Shown here piece by piece: positions 1 to 11,793 of a stretch of 64,000 nt of DNA. A program made the position numbers and the translations under genes. How positions within the stretch are numbered: the first letter of the stretch is position 1; each line of letters begins with the position of its first letter. The notes beneath the pieces are model-generated. The model searched no databases and was not told where the DNA came from. It saw only the letters and a program-made list of their open reading frames with translations. Source of the stretch: Citrus sinensis (Eukaryota; Streptophyta; Magnoliopsida; Sapindales; Rutaceae); assembly GCF_022201045.2 (NCBI RefSeq), contig NC_068558.1, forward strand, positions 2,046,001 through 2,110,000, read 5' to 3'.

Positions 1-56
1 TTTCTTGTCTCTGAAAAAACGAATTCAAGAAAAAAAAAAAGAAAAAAACAAAGAAA

Positions 57-1111
57 ATGGCATTTTGTGGGACTCAAGAGAAATGCAAGGCTTGTGATAA
101 GACTGTTCACATCATTGATATGGTAACAGCTGATGGAATTTCTTATCATAAGATCTGTTTCAAATGCAGTCACTGCAATGGGAAACTTGTGGTATTAATC
201 GTCATCCTGTTTTAGCTCTATCTCTTAATGGTTTTTTTTTTTTCACTATTTTCTTTACATTATTATATTGTCAAAATAAAATAAATAAAATCATGGCTGA
301 GTGGTAATGCTTTTGTTGTAGATGGGCAACTTTTCGTCAATGGAAGGAGTCCTGTATTGCAAGCCTCATTTTGAGCAACTCTTCAAGGAGACTGGCAGTT
401 TCACCAACAAACTCAAACGTGAGATCAGCAAATATTAATATAAATATGTATCATACAAACTCGCCTTTCCAATTCTTTTATGCCTGTCTATTTCATAATT
501 GATTTTCCCACATTTTCAAAATTTTGGGCTAATATGTTGCTCCTCTAATGTCTTTTCAGCCGCCCAAAAAAATGGACTGGTAATTCGAAATCAAACCCTT
601 TCCTCCGGGCTCTATTTCATTTGCCACATTTTGGTGTCTACTTCTGTTTGCAATTCAATTTCATATAATTTACTTATCTGCAGACAAGGACTCCCAGCAA
701 ATTTTCCACCATGTTCTGTGGCACCCAAGACAAATGTACATCTTGCAAGAAAACTGTGTACCCACTGGAGAAGGTTGGTGCTTCGTAATTCGATTCCAAA
801 TAAATTTTTGTTCTTAATCTATGATCAAACTTATAATGAGGCACTTATAAATTAATTTGAAACAGGTGACGGTGGAGGGAGAATCGTTCCATAAGACATG
901 CTTCAGGTGTTCTCATGGGGGTTGTTTGCTGACAACATCGTCGTATGCTGCTTTGGATGGAATCCTTTATTGCAAGTCTCACTTTGCTCAGCTCTTCAAA
1001 GAGAAGGGCTGCTACAATCATCTCACCAAGACCGCTTCACAGAAGAAAATTGCGGCAGCCTCAGCAGACCAAAATCCTGAAGCAGAAGCAACAGAAGCAA
1101 AAGAACACTAA
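57..1111 (+). CDS. PLIM2: PLIM2-type two-LIM-domain protein (5 exons)
   Basis: Five exons splice in frame with GT-AG borders: 57-191, 322-418, 560-579, 684-773 and 866-1111, giving 195 residues, the usual plant LIM length (about 190-200). The 20-nt third exon is needed to keep the frame. LIM1 has all eight zinc ligands (C10, C13, H31, C34, C37, C40, C58, H61). LIM2 has C102, C105, H123, C126, C129, C134, C150 and H153, with the GGC form usual for plant LIM2. Known family role: binds and bundles F-actin; PLIM types act mostly in pollen, WLIM types more widely. The phrases TADGISYHK and GSFTNKL plus a short charged tail fit the PLIM2 branch better than WLIM; the branch is an inference. Only 56 bases precede the ATG, so the promoter lies outside the window. 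Confidence 0.88.
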
Positions 1112-2330
1112 TCATCAGAAGTTGAAGCAGAAGACAATACTGATTCATAGTCTGCTAGCTTCTGCAGGAACACGGGGCTATCAAAACTGGGTTACTTTTT
1201 GCCTTGTTACATTATCGTTTACTGTGAAAAAGTAGTTATTGTACGACTGATCAGTCTCAATTCTCACCATCATGGCATCATGCTAGCAAGACGTTTACTT
1301 CATATTAATATATCAAAGAGAATATAGTTCTTTTCTTTCTCTTGTATGCAGCAAATTACTGCTTTCTCGTTATAAGTGGCCAAATTTAAACATGCTCAAG
1401 GATTTTACAGGTATCTCATGGAAATTGATAATTGATTCATCAATTGCAATCAAGGTTAGATCATTTTAATTTATAGCTAGCTGAAGAAAGAAGGCAAATT
1501 AAGTTGCCCAACTGCTCCAGTTTGTAATGCTACAAGATTATTTTCTCAAAATGAAGATATATGCTAATATTAAGAATCTAACTTTAAATAAATCTCGAAT
1601 TGAACATGTGAGATCTCAAACCCAATAGGTGACAGAGAAGTGAGAATAAGATAAAATAAAACACCTTAATACCTAATCGATCACAAAGTCATAGTTTAAG
1701 ATATTTCATCTGTGAGTCCTCCTAATCTTTTAAAGATTTTATACCACCTATCTTTTAGTGTTAGTGTATGATTAAAATTTAATTATTTTCACTTTTTAAT
1801 TTATTAACTAACAATCACACGAATGAAATGTGCTCAGGAGAAGATTAGATTACGAAAGGGTCCTGATCCTTTATAATGAATGAGATACAAAGTTAAACCA
1901 AATAAACAAGACTTTTGACTCTCTAAAACATGCCTACATCAAAATCTCAAGAGCCAATCCAATACTCGTTAGCTGAAAAGATAAAAGCTATTCAAACCCC
2001 TAGCAAAATAATTAACTATTATTATTAAAAAAGAGTCTTAGCTACAAAAAATTGTATAACACAATGCTTAAAATTAGAGTATTAATAATGCGATAAATAT
2101 AAATTTTATAAATGATACAAAAGACTAGTATATGGAATGTAAAATAAGTAAACTCAAACAAGATTATTAGTTATTAAAAAAATTAATATGGTTTCTATAT
2201 AATTTCAGTGAAGAATATTTTATTCATTTACTTTAAATAAACAAAGAAAAAAATGACTCATCAATTCAAATAAAGGAATTGTACTAAAAACAAGTGGAAC
2301 GAGTTTTATCAAATTGGTTTAACCATAAAT

Positions 2331-2531
2331 TCTAAAATGATCTCTTAGCACAAGTAAGTGGCAAAGTTCAAAATTACATGAAGTATGCATAGGACTCAAA
2401 ATTCTATCTATTTTTATATTACTAAACACACATATGATATATTAATAAAAATAGATAGAATTTTGAGTCCTATGCATACTTCATGTAATTTTGAACTTTG
2501 CCACTTACTTGTGCTAAGAGATCATTTTAGA
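2331..2531. repeat. Perfect 87-bp inverted repeat (long hairpin)
   Basis: Arms 2331-2417 and 2445-2531 are exact reverse complements over all 87 bases, around a 27-nt AT-rich spacer; pairing stops at both ends (2330/2532 and 2418/2444). A transcript would form an 87-bp duplex. It could be a foldback or MITE-like element, or two copies of a short repeat joined head to head. No clear target-site duplication flanks it. Arm bases near TAGCACAAGTAAGTGG recall a tRNA A box, so an origin from a SINE head is possible, but this is weak. Confidence 0.9.
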
Positions 2532-2759
2532 TTATTGTAAAGAAAGTGTAGAAAGATGCAAAATAACCTTATCTTATAATAACTTTGAAAAACGTTGAAG
2601 TAATATTCTTTAAAATTCGATTTTGATAATAAGTTTCATTCTTCATAAGGTACAACATGTATTATATAAATGCAAAAATAGTATTATTCAATTTAAATAA
2701 ACACAAAACTAGCATTATTTAATTCAAATACAAAATCAGTAAATATATTATGTAATCAA

Positions 2760-3640
2760 CATTATAATGAGTTTTTATTTTACATTTGTAAGTTTTTATT
2801 TAATTTTTTTTGTAATTTTTATTTCATTTGTTTTAGGCTTAATCTATAAAAATTAATATTTTATTTTGTATTTAATGTTGATTTATAAGTTTTATGTTAT
2901 ATTTGTATGTTTTTGTTTCGTTTACTAGTAAGACACCAATTTATACTCTTATAATAATTTACTTATTTTATTTTTCATTTATAACTCTTGTCTTTCACTT
3001 TCAAAATTTATATTTTATTTTACACTTAATGTTAATTTACTAATTTTATGTTATATTTGTAAGTTTTTATTTTCTTTACCAATAATACATTAATGTATTA
3101 GTTTTATATTAATTTTCTTGTTTTTTATTCTATTTTACAAGTCTTATATTTCATTTCAAAAATATATGTTTTATTCAGCAGTTAGTGTTGATTGACTACT
3201 TTTATGTTATATTTGTAAGTTTTTGATTTCTTTACTAGTAGTACATTAATTTATCATTTTTATATTAATTACTTGTTTTACCTTGTATTTACAAGTCTTA
3301 TGTTTTATTTCCAAACTTTATATTTTAGTTTTCACTTAATGTTGATTTACTAATTTTATATTAATTTATTCATTTTACCTTTCGTTCACAAATTCTATAT
3401 TCAATTTTTAAAATTTTTATTTAATATTTAATGTTGATTAACTACCTTTATATTATATTTGTAAGTTCTTTTTTTTGTTTACCAATTTTATACTAATTTA
3501 CTTATTTTACCTTCTATTTACAAGTTTCATGTTTCTTTTCTAAAATTTATGTTTCAGTATTCAGTTAATGTTGATTTATTAGTTTTATGTTATATTTGCA
3601 AGTTTTTATTTTTTTATTAGTAATACATTAATTTACTAAT
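2760..3640. repeat. Degenerate AT-rich tandem array, unit about 150 bp
   Basis: A recurring order of phrases (AATGTTGATTTACTAATTTT, then TTATATTTGTAAGTTTTTAT, then a stretch like TACATTAATTTA, then ACAAGTCTTATGTTTCATTT) appears about six times with many substitutions. The TTTGTAAG core lies near 2784, 2902, 3055, 3212, 3458 and 3594, so spacing is roughly 120-160 bp, with one interval near 250 where a copy lost that core. It looks like an old satellite-like array. Ends are approximate. Confidence 0.65.
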
Positions 3641-4189
3641 TAATAAAATTATGCTTTAATTTTAAATTATCAACATTGTAATTGTTAGTGGTTGCTTTTT
3701 AGCTTAAAATATTGTTATAGTTAAATAATTAGTAGCTTAAATATAACATAATTTATTCAATTATTGACGGAAGAAGGTATTTTAATTTATTCAATATTCA
3801 GTTTAATTATTAATTATCAACTTAACTAATTAATAAAAATAAGGTAACTATTCAAGATTGATGTAACCAACTAGAAATAAAAAAATTTATTTACCAAATA
3901 CGACGAGAAATAATGAATTTATTGTTATGAATAAAGTCAAGAAATTTTTTTTATAAAAGTATTCATAATTCATATAAACGGATCAGAAAACGGGTAGCTA
4001 GCGATTGATTCGGAGTTCGGACCTTAAATTAAAACATGGTGGGTCCAATAAAGGACGCAATCTAAACCGTTAAGTAGAAAGAGCCACCAGCCATTAGATC
4101 TAGGGTATTGGGGCTTTTAACTTGGTCTCTGCTCTGGAAACGAAATCCTCTGGTTGTTGCTTCGCTGGTCTCCTCGAAAGAGAGCGAAA

Positions 4190-5688
<1,499 letters not shown>

Positions 5689-6165
5689 ATTGAGACAGCA
5701 GCTTTTGTTTTGCAGTTTTAATTTTCTTATGAAATTTTGACTTGTATGAATTATTTACAATGGCATTTTGTGCCGTTCTATTTAAACGTGAATGAGCATT
5801 TGGTTTTTGCTTGGATGTTTCTTTACCCATTTGATGATGTGAATTCTTTTTCCAATTATCTCTGTCTGGTATTCAATCATTCCTTTAAACAACCGACCTT
5901 GTGAATGATGCTCATTCCACTTACGTCACACCCAAGAATTTCACTTTTTTTTTAAAATATAAAATTGATTTGTCAGCAGAAGGGGAAGGAAGGAATTGCT
6001 TCTTTTTCGTTCTTTCTAGTTGAGTTTCAGTGTCTGTAGAAGACTATTCTTAGTTATCCTAGCAAAAAGCAACATTAAACGAAGAATATAGGCACAATAT
6101 CTTATTTGAAAAACCACACCAAGTAACAGAAGGGAGGGAAAATAGAGTTGGCTTGAAAATACAGA
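5689..6165. other. 3' UTR of eL34 and short convergent spacer
   Basis: Holds the eL34 3' end and, on the other strand, what was probably the 3' UTR of the displaced GST end at 6166-6189. No reading frame worth calling. Confidence 0.5.
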
Positions 6166-6189
6166 TTAACTAGCAGACCCGAGACTCTT
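6166..6189 (-). pseudogene. Displaced last codons of the interrupted GST gene
   Basis: Read on the minus strand, the bases just past the LINE's 3' target duplication encode KSLGSAS and a TAA stop. Joined across the LINE to the FIRQ that ends the GST sequence at 9257, this gives FIRQ-KSLGSAS-stop. The neighbouring GST ends [11 protein letters not shown]-stop, with the same number of residues. This is therefore the original 3' end of the GST exon, now about 3 kb from the rest of the gene. Confidence 0.8.
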
Positions 6190-6196
6190 TTGTCTT
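6190..6196. repeat. LINE target-site duplication, 3' copy
   Basis: TTGTCTT, identical to 9257-9263. Read on the minus strand it is AAGACAA and follows the poly(A) tail; its last two T's overlap the T run. Confidence 0.75.
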
Positions 6197-9100
6197 TTTT
6201 TTTTTTTGAAAAGGAATCATAACCTTCATTCATTAGAAGACTGGAACAAATACCAGATATTTTCTGGAAATGGGTTCTTACATATGACAGACTCCTCACA
6301 ACCTAGAGCTAATCTAGCTAAAGAGTGTGCAATGGAATTACAATGTCTTGGAGTATATTGGACTTTAACATTACAAAAAACCTTGACTAGCTCTTGAATT
6401 TCCGATATCACCCAGAAGACTTCAGATCTATTACTCTTCTTGTTGTTGAGCAGATCCGAAACACCTTGAGAATCAGTTTCCACTATGATCGAAGCCATAG
6501 TAATAGATCTTGCAACCTGCAGACCCCATTCTACGGCCTCCGCCTCAGCAAAGATTATATCTCCATAAAACTTAGATGGCTTTACTGCAGCAGCAACCAC
6601 ACTCCCATTAAAGTCTCTTAGGACAATTCCCAATCCTGCAACTTGTTTCTCAATCTTTGTGGCTGCATCTACATTAATTTTAATCCATCCTTGTGGGGGT
6701 GGTTTCCACCGCTGCTGCTTAACTGTTATCTTGCTCTCCAAGTGTGATGAGCTGGGAATTTTGACTCGTTTATAAGAGTCCAATACTGCCTCAGCTTTTG
6801 CCATGGAAACCAGAGGGTCCACCTTCTTTCCTTCGAAAAGAAAAAGGTTCCTTGCATGCCAAATTGACCAAAAACAAGCCACCAACAATTCAAAATCTGT
6901 TCGATTTAGCATTTCTGTCATACCTTGCAGCACATACGACATACTTTGCTCTGCAAATGTGTAGACCTTATCCGCACAAGAGACCATTTTCCATACCTTC
7001 CTGGCCATTTTGCAATCCACCAAGGCATGAGAAATGCTTTCCATAGTCTTTTTACACAACTGACAAGTAGGATCTGAGATCACTTTTTTGCTCCAAAGAT
7101 TCTCAGCTGATGGCAACAAATTCCGGACAGCTCTCCACATGAAGATTTTAATTTTTTCAGGCAGCAAACAAGTCCAGATAACCTTCCATATACTTGGATC
7201 CGTAACTGAGCAACTAGGGGAGTCCTGGAATTTTATTTGCTGAGCAATCCGATATCCACTTTTGACAGTATAATTGCCTTGCTTATCATAATGCCACATA
7301 ATCTGATCTGGCTTTGGTCTTCGCGGAAGAGGAATGCTGGTAATTAATTCTGCATCTTCCTTTATAAAATGTTGGAACACTTTAATCACATTCCAGTTTT
7401 GGTTAGAATCAATCAACTCAGATACCACAGCCTCATTTGGGATAGTTGGAGAGGAGATTGGTCTGAACGTTTCTGGTCTTGGGATCCAGTTGCTGTTGTG
7501 AACTTGCACTTTGTTCCCTGAACCAATCCTCCATCTGCTGCCCTTTTGGATTACAGTTCTCCCCCACAAAATACTTTTCCAGATATACGAAGGATTTGAC
7601 CCCAGTTTTGCCTGCAAGAAGTCAGATTGCTTGAAGTATCTTGCTTGCAAAACTCGGGCTGCTAAAGAATCTGGAAACTGCAAAATCCTCCATCCTTGTT
7701 TGGCTACTAGAGCATGATTGAAGCACGAGAACTCCTTGAATCCCATTCCACCTCTGCATTTTGCTTTACTAATCCTCTCCCACTTAGCCCAATGAATGCC
7801 TCTCTTATCATCCTGAGATCCCCACCAAAATCTAGCAATAATTTTCTGCACATCTTCACACAGCCCCAAGGGAATTTTGAACACGCTCATGGCATAAGTT
7901 GGAATAGCTTGTGCTATTGTTTTGATGAGGACCTCTTTACCACCACTAGAGAAGTGTTTGTGCTGCCAATTCGAAATCTTACTCTTCACTCTGAGCTTTA
8001 AATCATCAAAAAAATTCCTTTTGTTTCTTCCAACCATGGATGGCAGCCCTAGATATTTTTCGTGCCTGGAAACGACCTTCAACTGAAAGATTTCTTTAAT
8101 GGCAGCCACTTGATCAGCTTTGGTCTTGCCACTGAAAAACATTGAGGATTTGTCTAGGTTGAAAAGTTGTCCCGAAGCCATGCTGTAACAGTCAAAGATT
8201 GCCTTGAGGTGCTTACAATCATCTATTGTTGCCCTCGTGAAAATTAGACTATCATCTGCAAACAACAAGTGGGATACCGTGATGGTGTTCCCAAACCTCA
8301 CTCCATGTATAAGATTCTGGTTTTCTGCCTGCATTAGTAAGCTGGAGAACACCTCAGCACACAAAATAAAAAGATATGGAGACAACGGACAACCTTGCCT
8401 AAGTCCTCTTTGAGGTCGTATCAACCCTTTTGCAACCCCATTAATAAGGACTGAAAAGGATGCGGTGGTAATACATCTCATAACTAGATCAACCCAACCA
8501 GAGGAAAATCCTAGCCTAAGCATTGTAGCTTTTACAAAAGACCACTCCACTCGATCATAGGCTTTGCTAATGTCTAATTTTAGAGCCACTAGACCATTTC
8601 TCTTTCCTTTGCTATGACGAATTTTATGAAGGCATTCATACCCAATGATAACATTGTCAGTGATGAGTCTATTGGGAATAAAAGCACTTTGAGTGGGGGA
8701 TATGATCGTATTGAGTAATTGTTTAAGTCTATTTGCAATGGTTTTTGCCACTAACCTATAGATTACATTACAAAGACTTATGGGTCTGTATTCCGTCACT
8801 TTCCTTGGTTTCTCAACTTTAGGAATGAGTGCAATATATGTGTGATTGAGTGGAGCAAGAGTACCTTTCTCGTTGAGCACATGAAGGCATGCAGTGATCA
8901 CCCTTTCACGAACAGTTTCCCAATGCTTTTGAAAAAACACCGCTGGCAGTCCATCAGGTCCAGGGGCTTTGGTGGGGCACATCTGCGCCAAGGCTGTTGT
9001 TATCTCATCTTCGGTAAAGGGCTGTTGAAGCTCTTCATTCATTTCATCCGAAACTTTTGGAACTAGACTTGCCAGGGCAGCTTCTAGTTGGTCATGAGAA

Positions 9101-9256
9101 GGATTCGAAGACTTAAAAAGCCCTTCAAAATAGTCACAAAACTCCTTCTCTACTTCTCTTTCATCCTTGATCCAGTTGCCTTGATCAGTTTCAATTCCTC
9201 TGATCTTATTCTTTCTTTTTCTGGAGGAGGCTTTTGAACGGAAAAACTTTGTGTTC
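6195..9256 (-). mobile_element. 5'-truncated L1-type LINE inserted in a GST exon
   Basis: A non-LTR retrotransposon on the minus strand. Its 3' end is a poly(A) tail, seen as 13 T's at 6195-6207, and it is flanked by the 7-bp direct repeat TTGTCTT (6190-6196 and 9257-9263). The element is cut off at its 5' end: ORF1, the endonuclease and the N-terminal part of ORF2 are absent, and the sequence starts inside the spacer before the reverse transcriptase ([16 protein letters not shown]). What remains of ORF2 is open throughout. Tail, target duplication and 5' truncation are the hallmarks of target-primed reverse transcription. The open frame suggests a young copy. It cannot move by itself. Confidence 0.93.
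6226..9255 (-). CDS. LINE ORF2 fragment: reverse transcriptase, zf-RVT, RNase H
   Basis: An open frame of 1009 codons runs from the truncation point to a TGA/TAA-type stop at 6226; the first Met is at 9042. Counting from that Met, reverse transcriptase motifs are LDISKAYD (155-162), RQGCPLSPYLF (about 215-225) and the catalytic FADD (261-264). A zf-RVT segment follows (about 600-690, with WRAVRNLLP and CQLCKK). A C-terminal RNase H-like domain (about 788-915) has NVD, AEAEA, ETDS and the HCNSIAHSLAR end motif. This domain order is that of plant L1 elements with a C-terminal RNase H. The endonuclease is missing, so the product, if made, would not be a full ORF2 protein. Confidence 0.92.
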   Translation of the reverse strand, partial: NTKFFRSKASSRKRKNKIRGIETDQGNWIKDEREVEKEFCDYFEGLFKSSNPSHDQLEAALASLVPKVSDEMNEELQQPFTEDEITTALAQMCPTKAPGPDGLPAVFFQKHWETVRERVITACLHVLNEKGTLAPLNHTYIALIPKVEKPRKVTEYRPISLCNVIYRLVAKTIANRLKQLLNTIISPTQSAFIPNRLITDNVIIGYECLHKIRHSKGKRNGLVALKLDISKAYDRVEWSFVKATMLRLGFSSGWVDLVMRCITTASFSVLINGVAKGLIRPQRGLRQGCPLSPYLFILCAEVFSSLLMQAENQNLIHGVRFGNTITVSHLLFADDSLIFTRATIDDCKHLKAIFDCYSMASGQLFNLDKSSMFFSGKTKADQVAAIKEIFQLKVVSRHEKYLGLPSMVGRNKRNFFDDLKLRVKSKISNWQHKHFSSGGKEVLIKTIAQAIPTYAMSVFKIPLGLCEDVQKIIARFWWGSQDDKRGIHWAKWERISKAKCRGGMGFKEFSCFNHALVAKQGWRILQFPDSLAARVLQARYFKQSDFLQAKLGSNPSYIWKSILWGRTVIQKGSRWRIGSGNKVQVHNSNWIPRPETFRPISSPTIPNEAVVSELIDSNQNWNVIKVFQHFIKEDAELITSIPLPRRPKPDQIMWHYDKQGNYTVKSGYRIAQQIKFQDSPSCSVTDPSIWKVIWTCLLPEKIKIFMWRAVRNLLPSAENLWSKKVISDPTCQLCKKTMESISHALVDCKMARKVWKMVSCADKVYTFAEQSMSYVLQGMTEMLNRTDFELLVACFWSIWHARNLFLFEGKKVDPLVSMAKAEAVLDSYKRVKIPSSSHLESKITVKQQRWKPPPQGWIKINVDAATKIEKQVAGLGIVLRDFNGSVVAAAVKPSKFYGDIIFAEAEAVEWGLQVARSITMASIIVETDSQGVSDLLNNKKSNRSEVFWVISEIQELVKVFCNVKVQYTPRHCNSIAHSLARLALGCEESVICKNPFPENIWYLFQSSNE

Positions 9257-10016
9257 TTGTCTTATGAAGTGAAGAAAACCGATGATCTTGTCATACGGAG
9301 GAGTATTCTCCTTCACTACAGGATGCTTGTTCAACTTCTCAACCCATGAGGACAAGAAGGGGTGTCTCTCTGGATCCAAAATCTTGACACCATTACCAAG
9401 GACTTCTTCAGAAGCTTTGTGGGTACTCAGTACTGCACACACCACGATATCCAGCAGTCCGAAATTCTGGCCATCAATTTTCGGAGCTTCCTCAGAAAAT
9501 AATCCTTTCATTCCCTCTTCTAACACGTTGATTTTCTCATGCGTTTCCTCAATTGCTTTTTCTTGTGCTTCCCCTGATGTCATGAACGCTTTACCCATAG
9601 CTTCAAACACCTGTACGTATGCATAAGATTGTTAAGTTAATCTACGCTAAGACTCATACGCCAATTTTTTTTTTTTTTTGTGGTCATTTTGTTATTACCT
9701 GTTGGATGAAACCAGCCCAGAATCGAATTTGAGCTCTCCGATAGGGGTCTTCTGGCAGGAATCGAGGAGCATTTTTCCAGGTCTCGTCGATGTATTCCAG
9801 GATGATGGACGACTCTGGTATTGGTTTTCCATTGTGAACAAGCACAGGGATCTTCTTGTGAACAGGATTGTATTGGAGAAGCAATGGGCTCTTGTTGCTC
9901 AAATCTTCTTCTAAGTAGTCATAGGGAATGCCTTTAACTCTGAGGGCTAATTCAACCCTCTTAGAGTAAGTGCTAATCCACGTCCCATGTAGCTTAACTT
10001 TGTTTTCTTCTTCCAT
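9206..10016 (-). CDS. Tau-class glutathione S-transferase A, C terminus replaced by LINE
   Basis: Minus-strand exons 10016-9699 (106 codons) and 9610 onward. Tau GSTs conjugate glutathione to electrophilic substrates in the cytosol. The N-terminal thioredoxin-like domain has the tau-type active-site stretch [11 protein letters not shown], with Ser15 as likely catalytic serine, and the glutathione-binding [12 protein letters not shown]. The all-helical domain follows in exon 2. The single intron after the FIQQ codons is the classic tau position. The LINE lies after FIRQ near the C terminus; translation now runs into it out of its own frame, adds [16 protein letters not shown] and stops at 9206, giving 240 residues in place of about 231. 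Only the last seven residues are replaced, so the enzyme could still fold, but 3' UTR and polyadenylation now come from the LINE. GST B just downstream is a close tandem paralogue. Confidence 0.9.
9257..9263. repeat. LINE target-site duplication, 5' copy
   Basis: TTGTCTT, matching 6190-6196. On the minus strand it encodes the end of ...FIRQ, the last intact GST residues before the LINE begins. Confidence 0.75.
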
Positions 10017-10820
10017 CCCTCTCTTTTTGCCTAGTTCTGCTTGCCTTTTGATGAGTTACATTATTCTGAAACGTTTGAAATAGAGTTGCAGTGCGTGCCA
10101 TTAATTATTAAAAATTTTTCTTGTTAGTTACTGCATCGACATTCAAATGTATGACATTGAATGAAAGATTTATATATTTGTTTATTTACTTTGTCGGTTT
10201 TGGTCTGATCTGATTCATCTGTACGTTTGAGTAAGAAACTTTTAGAAAACTTGAACGACAAGGACTTGATACTAATCCCAAACCTTTAACCGTGTATAAA
10301 ATTATTTTATATATAGAGAATTAGCTTTAGACTTTAGTTGCACCAAGTGTTAAGAAATTTAAGAAATAAATAGAGCTTTTTAATTCCAAAGCTCTCTTTA
10401 AAATTTCAGTGAGATGATTCATCATGTTGGTATCACAAGTCTTATATTTTACTTTGAATCTTGAATTAGAAAAGGGTTTATTATTAAAGCGATTGCGGTA
10501 GAAATGACGCAAGTGCTGGCGATTAAGTAGAGGAAAGTCCACGGAGGGAACATATTCAAATAACATAAGAAACAAATGAACGAATGAGTTTTTAATGACA
10601 TTTTATTTTTAGTCTAGACAAAGAATAAAGCTGTAGAAAAAAATGCAAGTAAAAGAATTTTTTGAAATTGATTTTCATTAACAAGTCGAGATGGCCTAAT
10701 ATGCCTTATTAGTATTACAACAAAGCCACACCAAACCAAGAAAACACAAGCGGAGAAACAGATACTGCTGGAAAAGACTAAAGAGCAAACATACATGACG
10801 AGAACACCAATGGATATAAC
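10017..10820. other. Spacer between the tandem GST genes
   Basis: Should contain the GST A promoter (from 10017 upward) and the 3' UTR of GST B (below 10821). AT-rich, with no credible reading frame or repeat. Confidence 0.6.
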
Positions 10821-11793
10821 TTAACTAGAAGGCTTGAGATCATTTTGTTTGATAAATTGAAGAAGAGCAACGAGCTTGTCATGGGGAGGGAGCACTCCTT
10901 TCACAAGAGGTATCTCGTTCAACTTTTGAACCCAGGAGAACAACAATGGATACTTCTCAGGATCCAAGACCTTCAAACCGAAAACTTCTTCATGAGCTTT
11001 GTAGGGACCGAATGTTGCAGTCACCAAAATGTCCAATACTCCGAAATTATTGCCATCAACTTCAGGAACGCCCTCTGGTAGCAGTTCTTTCATTCCTTTT
11101 TCCAACACGTTCATCTTCTCAAAAACTTCCTCAACTGCCTTCTCTTGTTCCTCCCCATTACTTGAAATCAATTTATAAAAAGACCCAAATAACTGCATGC
11201 AGTTAAATTTAATCCATGTTTAAAAACATTATCATGTATATGATTTGTACTTGACGACAAGCTTTTTGATATTTTTGCCTTTTACTACTTATCTGACTAA
11301 TAATTTTTCCTGAAACTTTCCCAGGAAAAATTATTCCACCCGCAAAACAATTACTTTTATTTCTCTCACTTTGTTAAAGTTTTGACGGAGTAACGGGAAT
11401 GTTATGGAAACTGCATAAAATAAATGACAAAAAGCTGGAAATATGGCAATCACACTTCTTTCAAACTTTTACCTGTTGTTGAATGAAGCTGGCCCAGAAT
11501 CGAATTTGAGCTCTCTGGTAGGGATCCTGAGGCAGGAGTCGAGGACCATTTTGCCAGGTCTCATCAATATATTCCAGGATGATATATGACTCAGTTATGG
11601 GTTTTCCGTTGTGAACAAGCACAGGGACCTTCTTGTAAACAGAATTATATTGGAGAAGCAATGGGCTCTTGTTCCTCAAATCTTCTTCTATGTACTCATA
11701 TGGGATGCCTTTAACCCTGAGGGCTAATTCAACCCTCTTAGAGTAAGTACTCGCCCACATCCCGTGGAGTTTAACTTCGTTTTCTCCTTCCAT
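10821..11793 (-). CDS. Tau-class glutathione S-transferase B (2 exons)
   Basis: Minus-strand exons 11793-11473 (107 codons, ending FIQQQ at a GT donor) and 11192-10821 (123 codons plus stop) give 230 residues, normal for tau GSTs. The active-site stretch is [11 protein letters not shown] (Ser15 the likely catalytic serine), and [13 protein letters not shown] supplies the glutathione-binding Glu-Ser. The C-terminal helical domain ends [14 protein letters not shown]. It is highly similar to GST A and in the same orientation, so the pair is a local tandem duplication. From memory GSTU10 occupies the corresponding place in Arabidopsis; the exact orthologue is not proven. This copy is intact. Confidence 0.93.

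Larger units (their letters stand above)
1112..4189. other. AT-rich spacer between the LIM gene and eL34
   Basis: No credible coding region on either strand. The first few hundred bases should contain the LIM gene's 3' UTR. The middle holds the perfect inverted repeat (2331-2531) and a degenerate tandem array (about 2760-3640), listed separately. The last 200 bases before 4190 are less AT-rich and should contain the eL34 promoter and short leader. Confidence 0.7.

Noticed and set aside
499-855. 118-codon frame overlapping the LIM gene
   Set aside because: It reads through introns and exons 3 and 4 in the wrong frame; the LIM exon chain explains the region.
1621-1660. GACAGAGAAGTGAGAA, loosely like miR156
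   Set aside because: Several mismatches in the mature sequence and no complementary arm nearby.
10327-10575. 82-codon minus-strand frame between the GST genes
   Set aside because: Short, without conserved motifs, and inside expected promoter sequence.
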